Assembly: GCF_001907195.1 (NCBI RefSeq)
Contig: NZ_LVWA01000005.1
Location: 806,001 to 870,000, forward strand
DNA: 64,000 bases
DNA from: Pontibacter flavimaris
GTDB taxonomy: Bacteria > Bacteroidota > Bacteroidia > Cytophagales > Hymenobacteraceae
Reading direction: 5' to 3'
The position numbers were made by a program, and so were the translations under genes. The notes below the pieces were generated by a model that ran no database searches, was not told the DNA's origin, and saw nothing but the letters and a program-made list of their open reading frames with translations. Position 1 is the stretch's first letter. Each line of letters starts with the position of its first letter. This document shows positions 59,434-64,000 of this stretch, piece after piece.

Positions 59434-60762
59434 TATCAACCCGCGGGCCTTCAGCTCCAAGTATTTGTTGATCGTGTTTGCCGTCAGGTCTTTTGGCGGG
59501 GTGAGGATGGCGTGAATGCCATGCACTTGCAGCTCCTTCACTATCTGCCGCTTGTCGTGGCTGAACTTTTGGGCAATGGCTTTGGTGTATACTTCCTCGG
59601 TGCTGGCGGCGGGCTGGTGCAGCAGGCTGTGCAGTTCCGTGTTTTCGAAGAAGATCACTACCAGCAGGTGGTTTTTGGCCAGCGCCCGCAGGTAGGGAAG
59701 CTGGCGCTGGGCGCTGTTCAGCGTCTCGAAGTTGGTGAACAGCAGCAGCAGGCTGCGTTGTTTTATCGTATGGCGCACGGTGGCGTACAGTCGCTCGTAG
59801 TCGGTTTCCCGGAACAGCGTTTTCTGGTTGTAGAGCAGTTCCAGGATGCGGCGCAGCTGGTCGGACTTGCGCTGCGCGGGCAGGATGTTGCTCATTTTAT
59901 CAGAGAAGGTGATGACACCAGCCTTGTCCTGCTTTTTCATTGCGATGTTGGAGATGACCAGCGAGGCGTTGATGGCATAATCCAGCAAGGTCAGGCCCTC
60001 GAACGGCATCTGCATGGCGCGTCCCTTGTCGATGAGGCTGTACACCTGCTGCGACTTCTCGTCCTGGAAACTGTTGACCATCAGTTCTGCCCTGCGGGCC
60101 GAGGCTTTCCAGTTGATGGTGCGCTGGTCATCGCCGGCCACGTAATTCCTGATCTGCTCGAACTCAGTGCTCTGCCCGATGCGGCGGATCTTCTTGAGGC
60201 CCATCTCGTGCAGCCTGTTAGACACGGCCAGCAGCTCATACTGCCGCATCTCAATAAACGAAGGATACACCGGCACCTCCTGGTTCTGGGCGAATTTGTA
60301 GCGGCGCTTTACCAGTTGCAGCACACTCATGGCAAACACGTTGATGGCGCCGAAGCTGTAGCTGCCCCGTTTGGTGGGCCGCAAAGTATACTGGATGATG
60401 TGGGTGCGCCCCAGCGGGACAGCCGCCCTGAACAACGTGTCGCGCTTTTGAAACTGGAACGGCAACTCATCGATCACCTCGGCATGCAGGGTAAAGTTAT
60501 ACTTGTTCTCCAGGTACAGGCATACATCGTTGTCGCTGCCGTTGGAGAGCTTCTCCTGCATACTGCGGCTGGCGTACACACCGGCCCGGTTGCGGTAGAG
60601 CAGGAGCAGGTCCAGCAGCGTGAGCAGCACCAGCACCGCCAGGGCCACCTTGGCGAGCACCAGCAGCACCGGCACAAAGAAGGCCAGCACGAACAGGCAC
60701 GCCAGGGCAGCCAGGCTCTGGTAGAGGCGGTTGGTAAAGTATAGGCTACGGATAAAATGCAC
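59431..60762 (-). CDS. DUF58 domain-containing protein
   Basis: 443 residues. Two N-terminal membrane helices (LAALACLFVLAFFVPVLLVL and ALAVLVLLTLLDLLLLY), then the beta-rich and DUF58 part with FEQIRNYVAGDDQRTINWKASAR, the family signature, followed by a vWA-like fold (VYSLIDKGRAM, GVITFSDKM). DUF58 proteins usually pair with a MoxR ATPase, which is encoded directly upstream (the genes share one base at 60762). They are thought to help in assembly or activation of envelope proteins. Confidence 0.88.
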   Translation of the reverse strand: MHFIRSLYFTNRLYQSLAALACLFVLAFFVPVLLVLAKVALAVLVLLTLLDLLLLYRNRAGVYASRSMQEKLSNGSDNDVCLYLENKYNFTLHAEVIDELPFQFQKRDTLFRAAVPLGRTHIIQYTLRPTKRGSYSFGAINVFAMSVLQLVKRRYKFAQNQEVPVYPSFIEMRQYELLAVSNRLHEMGLKKIRRIGQSTEFEQIRNYVAGDDQRTINWKASARRAELMVNSFQDEKSQQVYSLIDKGRAMQMPFEGLTLLDYAINASLVISNIAMKKQDKAGVITFSDKMSNILPAQRKSDQLRRILELLYNQKTLFRETDYERLYATVRHTIKQRSLLLLFTNFETLNSAQRQLPYLRALAKNHLLVVIFFENTELHSLLHQPAASTEEVYTKAIAQKFSHDKRQIVKELQVHGIHAILTPPKDLTANTINKYLELKARGLI

Positions 60763-61754
60763 TAGCGCGGCACGTCTATTTTCTGAACGATCAGTTTAAT
60801 CACCTCATCAGGGGTGATGCCTTCCATCTCTCGCTCCGGGGTGAGCAGGATGCGGTGGCGCAGCACGACTGGGGCTAGTTCCTGCACATCCTCCGGCGTC
60901 ACGAAGCCGCGACCACGCAGGGCCGCGAGGGCTTTGGAGCTGTTGAGCAGGGCAATGGAGGCGCGCGGCGAGGCACCTAAGTATAAAGATTTGTTTACCC
61001 TGGTTTCCGTCACGATCTGGGCAATGTATTCCAGCAGTTTTTTGTCCAAATGTACGGCCTGCACCGCCTGGCGCAGCGCCAGCAACTGCTCCGCCGAGAG
61101 CACCGGCTGCACCTGGTCCAGTTCCTTCTTCAGCTGCGGGCCCTTGTGCTGCAGCTCCAGTATCTGCACTTCCTCTTCCAGACTGGGGTAATCCACCAGC
61201 ACCTTAAACATAAAGCGGTCGAGTTGCGCCTCAGGCAGGCGGTAGGTTCCTTCCTGCTCAATCGGGTTTTGGGTAGCCAGCACCACAAAAGGGGCGGCCA
61301 GCGGGTACACCTTGCCGTCGTGGGTGATGTGCTGCTCCTCCATCACCTCGAACAGTGAGGCCTGCGTTTTGGCGGGGGCACGGTTTATCTCATCTATCAG
61401 CACAATGTTGGCGAAGATGGGTCCCTGCTTGTACTCGAACGTGGCCGAGCCGGGATGGAAAACCGAGGTGCCCAGCACATCCGAGGGCATCAGGTCCGGG
61501 GTGAACTGGATGCGGCTGAAATCTACCTGCACGGTGCGCGCCAGTAGCTTTGCTGTCAGGGTTTTAGCGATGCCGGGCACGCCTTCTATCAGCACGTGCC
61601 CGTCGGCCATCAGGGCTACCAGCAGCAGCTCGATCAATTTCTCCTGACCGACGATGATCTGGCGCAGCTCCTGCTTTATACTTTCTGTGGCGCCGCGCAG
61701 GGCACTGTAATCCGTCTTGTTTTCCTGTGTGGTGATGAGTACGTCTTCTTGCAT
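60762..61754 (-). CDS. MoxR-family AAA+ ATPase
   Basis: 330 residues. Walker [13 protein letters not shown], Walker [26 protein letters not shown], sensor 1 [24 protein letters not shown], and C-terminal [31 protein letters not shown], as in MoxR/RavA-type ATPases. It acts as a chaperone with DUF58/vWA proteins. It overlaps the downstream DUF58 start and follows the DUF4350 gene by 2 bp, in a tight operon. Confidence 0.93.
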   Translation of the reverse strand: MQEDVLITTQENKTDYSALRGATESIKQELRQIIVGQEKLIELLLVALMADGHVLIEGVPGIAKTLTAKLLARTVQVDFSRIQFTPDLMPSDVLGTSVFHPGSATFEYKQGPIFANIVLIDEINRAPAKTQASLFEVMEEQHITHDGKVYPLAAPFVVLATQNPIEQEGTYRLPEAQLDRFMFKVLVDYPSLEEEVQILELQHKGPQLKKELDQVQPVLSAEQLLALRQAVQAVHLDKKLLEYIAQIVTETRVNKSLYLGASPRASIALLNSSKALAALRGRGFVTPEDVQELAPVVLRHRILLTPEREMEGITPDEVIKLIVQKIDVPR

Positions 61755-61756
61755 AA

Positions 61757-62944
61757 CTATACTTTATACTTTGCCCCCGGGGAGGTTTGTTTGTAGAAAT
61801 CTTCTAAATGGGAGTTGAGCAGCAGCAGCGTTTGTGCGCTGATGGCCTTGCTTTGTGTGATGGAGCGGATGAGCCCGAAAATATCGTTCACCAACGCGGC
61901 GTCGGCGCCTGACTTTGTCACTACCCGCTCGCGCAGCTCCTCGTCCAGTGTATGGGTGGTGAGGTGGAAGTGCAGGCGCAGGTGCTCCAGGAAAAAAGCT
62001 ATCTTTTTCTCGGCGATGTTCTTGTGGTCGCCGTGGTTAAAGTATAAACTTCCGATGGTCTTCACGAAATCCAGGGTGGTGTTTCGCGGCGGCTCTAGCA
62101 CCGGGATGATGCGCTGCGTGCGCTTGCTTTTAAACAGCAGGAAAAGCACCATGCCCGCCAGCGCCACATAATAGGCCCAGGTCAGCGACTCGTGCCGCAT
62201 CAGCACCCGTAACACCGACTGGTCCTCCTCCCGGCCCAGGTTCTGGTATTCGTCCCACAGCACTGGCTGCACAGGCAGGTGGGAGAGGGCGGTGGCGGCA
62301 TAGTCGGGTTGGTTCAGGGTCAGGAGCTGGTAATTGGTGAAAGCCAGTGGCACTGAGCTGATGTAGAAGTTCCCCTCGCCGAAGGGCACCCGCATAAAGT
62401 TAAGCATCCCCGCCTTGTTGCGCCCCAGCGCCTCGTGCCCCGCCTGCTTTTTTACCCGGATGTAGCGGCTGTTATTGTTGGGCGGAAACGTATACACCTG
62501 CTGCTCCGGCTGGCTCGTAAAGTAAAAGCCTGTGGAGTCGGGGGAGGTGGTATTCATGAAAACGGTATCGAAATACAGCGTATCCTGCAGGAACTCGCTG
62601 TACTCATCGGCTGCTATGAACACGTGGTTTCCCCGGTGCACGAAGTCGAGCAACAGGTTCGTGTCCAGGCTGTCGGCGGCGAAGTATTTCTGAATGAACA
62701 CGTAGTTGCCGCTGTGGGTAGTGTCCTGCAACTGGTTGTAGATCGGCTCGCGCACCGGCTCTACCCGCTGGCCGGGGAAGAGGCCCGGCAGCAACTCATA
62801 GAGTGCGTAGGTGCCGTAGGGGATCTTATCTTCCCTGGAAAAGGTTAGAGACCAGTCCACCGCCTTTGGCCGGAAATACTCCAGCAGCACCAGGGCCCCG
62901 AAGAGCAGCAAAATTATCGCCATATACCTGCGGTAGCCTTTCAT
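61757..62944 (-). CDS. DUF4350 domain-containing membrane protein
   Basis: 395 residues. One N-terminal helix (YMAIILLLFGALVLLEYF), a periplasmic DUF4350 domain (DWSLTFSREDKIPYGTYALYELLPGLFPGQ, HRGNHVFIAADE), a second helix (WAYYVALAGMVLFLLF) followed by KSKRTQRIIPVLEPPRNTTLDFVKTIGSLYF, and a cytoplasmic helical tail. The family occurs in MoxR-DUF58 operons. The start overlaps the upstream DUF4129 stop by 4 bp. Confidence 0.85.
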   Translation of the reverse strand: MKGYRRYMAIILLLFGALVLLEYFRPKAVDWSLTFSREDKIPYGTYALYELLPGLFPGQRVEPVREPIYNQLQDTTHSGNYVFIQKYFAADSLDTNLLLDFVHRGNHVFIAADEYSEFLQDTLYFDTVFMNTTSPDSTGFYFTSQPEQQVYTFPPNNNSRYIRVKKQAGHEALGRNKAGMLNFMRVPFGEGNFYISSVPLAFTNYQLLTLNQPDYAATALSHLPVQPVLWDEYQNLGREEDQSVLRVLMRHESLTWAYYVALAGMVLFLLFKSKRTQRIIPVLEPPRNTTLDFVKTIGSLYFNHGDHKNIAEKKIAFFLEHLRLHFHLTTHTLDEELRERVVTKSGADAALVNDIFGLIRSITQSKAISAQTLLLLNSHLEDFYKQTSPGAKYKV

Positions 62945-63678
62945 GCGTGCTGCGTTACCAGGTTATCGAACTGACGAAACTCTGCCTGTGCGGAAGTATA
63001 CACCTCATCGCCAAGGCCTGCACCGCCGTACCACACGTACTCGAACATGCCCGTAAGCTGCTCAAACTCCTGGCGTATGGCGGCAGGTTTAATTTCGGAG
63101 ATGTAGCTGCGGTTGGTCTTACCCGGTTTCCACTCGATCAGGGTCCTGTCGGTCAGGAGCTTCAGGCTTTGCAGGTAGTGCAGGCGCACGGCCTTGCGGT
63201 AGTCGCGCTGCGCGGTGGCCTCGGCAATCAGGGCTTTCATGTCCATCTCATGGATGTTTTCCTCGAGCACCTCGTAAGGCAGGTTTATACTTGCCACCTT
63301 TCTGCCAAACAGGCCGCTTGCTTCCACGTTTTGCATTTTAATTATGATGAACACGATCGCCGCCGCCAGGGCCAGGTAAAGCAGCACTTCCCAGAAGCCG
63401 CTCGCCTGCCCCTCGTAGAAGACATCCTGCAGCCACTGCTGCACGCGGTGCTTGAGCCGCTCCCAGAAGGTGGCGCCCGTGTTTACCTCCTCGTAATACT
63501 GGAAATCCCCGGATGCGCGCAGGGTCTCCAGCCGCTCGGCATCCAACGGGCGGACCACCACCGGCTGGCGCGCGGCCGGAATACTATCCTGCAACTGGGC
63601 ATGCGCGATGGGGCCAGAACCGAGCAGCAGGCAAAGTATAAGAATAAAGACGTGAAAGTGCTTAAAACTCTCCCTCAT
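62941..63678 (-). CDS. DUF4129 domain-containing membrane protein
   Basis: 245 residues with a signal peptide (KHFHVFILILCLLLGSGPIAHAQ), a periplasmic part, one membrane helix (FWEVLLYLALAAAIVFIII) and the C-terminal DUF4129 segment AVRLHYLQSLKLLTDRTLIEWKPGKTNRSYISEI. It lies in the middle of the operon; its start overlaps the upstream gene's stop region (63662-63678). The function is unknown; association with MoxR systems is general. Confidence 0.85.
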   Translation of the reverse strand: MRESFKHFHVFILILCLLLGSGPIAHAQLQDSIPAARQPVVVRPLDAERLETLRASGDFQYYEEVNTGATFWERLKHRVQQWLQDVFYEGQASGFWEVLLYLALAAAIVFIIIKMQNVEASGLFGRKVASINLPYEVLEENIHEMDMKALIAEATAQRDYRKAVRLHYLQSLKLLTDRTLIEWKPGKTNRSYISEIKPAAIRQEFEQLTGMFEYVWYGGAGLGDEVYTSAQAEFRQFDNLVTQHA

Positions 63679-64000
63679 TGGTGGTAAGGGTCTGGTTGTG
63701 GCTGCCGATCAACTCTACCTGCTCCATGAGGCCCAGGCCGTCTTTCTGCTCCACCAGGTTAAAGTACTGGAAGCCCAGCGCCAGCGTCGAGATGCAGTAG
63801 GTAAAGGTGGTGAGCATGGTGGCAACCGTGTTAGAGGCCACCAGCAGTAACTCGCTTTCGGCCCCCGGCACCTGGAGCACGCGCATCATCATAACTGCTC
63901 CCAGGGGCACGGCAGCCAGCCAGGCAATCATACTTTGAATGATACTCGCTATGATGATAAGGCCAAAAGTAGCCCACCAGTTGCCTTTGATCAGGTAAAA
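63662..64000 (-). CDS. Multispan membrane protein, N-terminus beyond the window
   Basis: The frame is open to base 64000, so only the last 112 codons are visible (an ATG at 63931 is internal). Visible: YLIKGNWWATFGLIIIASII, IAWLAAVPLGAVMMM and the helix ELLLVASNTVATMLTTFTYCISTLALGFQYFNLVEQKDGLG, i.e. at least three membrane segments and an acidic tail. In MoxR-DUF4129 operons of Bacteroidota this place is often taken by a membrane protein of the GPDPase_memb or DUF4013 kind. The exact family cannot be stated. Confidence 0.65.
   Translation of the reverse strand, partial: FYLIKGNWWATFGLIIIASIIQSMIAWLAAVPLGAVMMMRVLQVPGAESELLLVASNTVATMLTTFTYCISTLALGFQYFNLVEQKDGLGLMEQVELIGSHNQTLTTNEGEF

Noticed and set aside
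1-64000. tRNA, rRNA, integrase or prophage genes
   Set aside because: None was recognised while reading both strands; only a transposase remnant at 27.3-28.0 kb points to mobile DNA.

Overview
The window comes from a Bacteroidota chromosome of moderately high G+C, most likely family Hymenobacteraceae (Pontibacter-like). The evidence is two SusC/SusD pairs, many lipoproteins with a Cys shortly after the signal peptide, menaquinone genes, a NagB-LmbE fusion, DUF58/MoxR/DUF4129 genes, and promoters of the Bacteroidota form TTTG-N19..21-TAnnTTTG. No rRNA, tRNA, CRISPR array or prophage was seen. The genus is an inference; the sequence does not prove it.

Layout. 1-0.9 kb: 3' part of a formimidoylglutamase/arginase-family gene (hutG-like). 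1.2-9.85 kb: minus-strand block with a menaquinone cluster (hotdog thioesterase, menF, menD, two DoxX genes, menE), followed by a beta-propeller lipoprotein, a DUF1835 protein and a small secreted protein. 9.9-12.4 kb: histidine phosphatase and a two-lipoyl-domain E2 of pyruvate dehydrogenase. 12.9-15.5 kb: M1 aminopeptidase. 15.8-21 kb: inosine/xanthosine triphosphatase, the 5-oxoprolinase genes pxpB-pxpC-pxpA overlapping or touching, an NRAMP-like transporter, and a Mut7-C RNase. 21.6-27.2 kb: SusC-SusD-DUF4397 operon. 27.3-28.2 kb: decayed IS630/IS982 transposase mosaic abutting a truncated GHL10 gene. 28.5-38.8 kb: glycan/peptidoglycan enzymes (amidase, GH9, NodB deacetylase, metallophosphoesterase-propeller, GHL10, NagZ-beta-lactamase). 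39-48.4 kb: DUF3078 protein, ROK regulator plus NagB-LmbE, second SusC/SusD pair. 48.7-53.5 kb: PBP4-type DacB, dipeptide epimerase, an orphan alpha-oxoamine-synthase-like PLP enzyme and an NlpC/P60 lipoprotein, together a murein-peptide recycling set. 53.6-57.4 kb: serine hydrolase, DUF819 membrane protein, amidase. 57.5-59.3 kb: NhaC/MetT-type transporter behind a complex leader. 59.4-64 kb: DUF58-MoxR-DUF4350-DUF4129-membrane protein operon, running off the right edge.

Three observations stand out. (1) The GH9 gene ends A-AAA-AAG-TAA, a canonical -1 frameshift heptamer. The -1 frame continues directly into a NodB deacetylase domain that has no start codon of its own before its catalytic Asp. 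(2) The NhaC/MetT-type gene is preceded by a well-matched promoter, a SAM (S-box-like) riboswitch, and a 30-codon upstream ORF that ends Cys-Cys-Tyr-Cys-Cys-Cys-stop, suggesting dual SAM and cysteine sensing. (3) The heptamer AAGTATA/TATACTT is hugely over-represented in both strands, inside genes and between them, with tandem expansions at 39.9, 40.1 and 59.3 kb.
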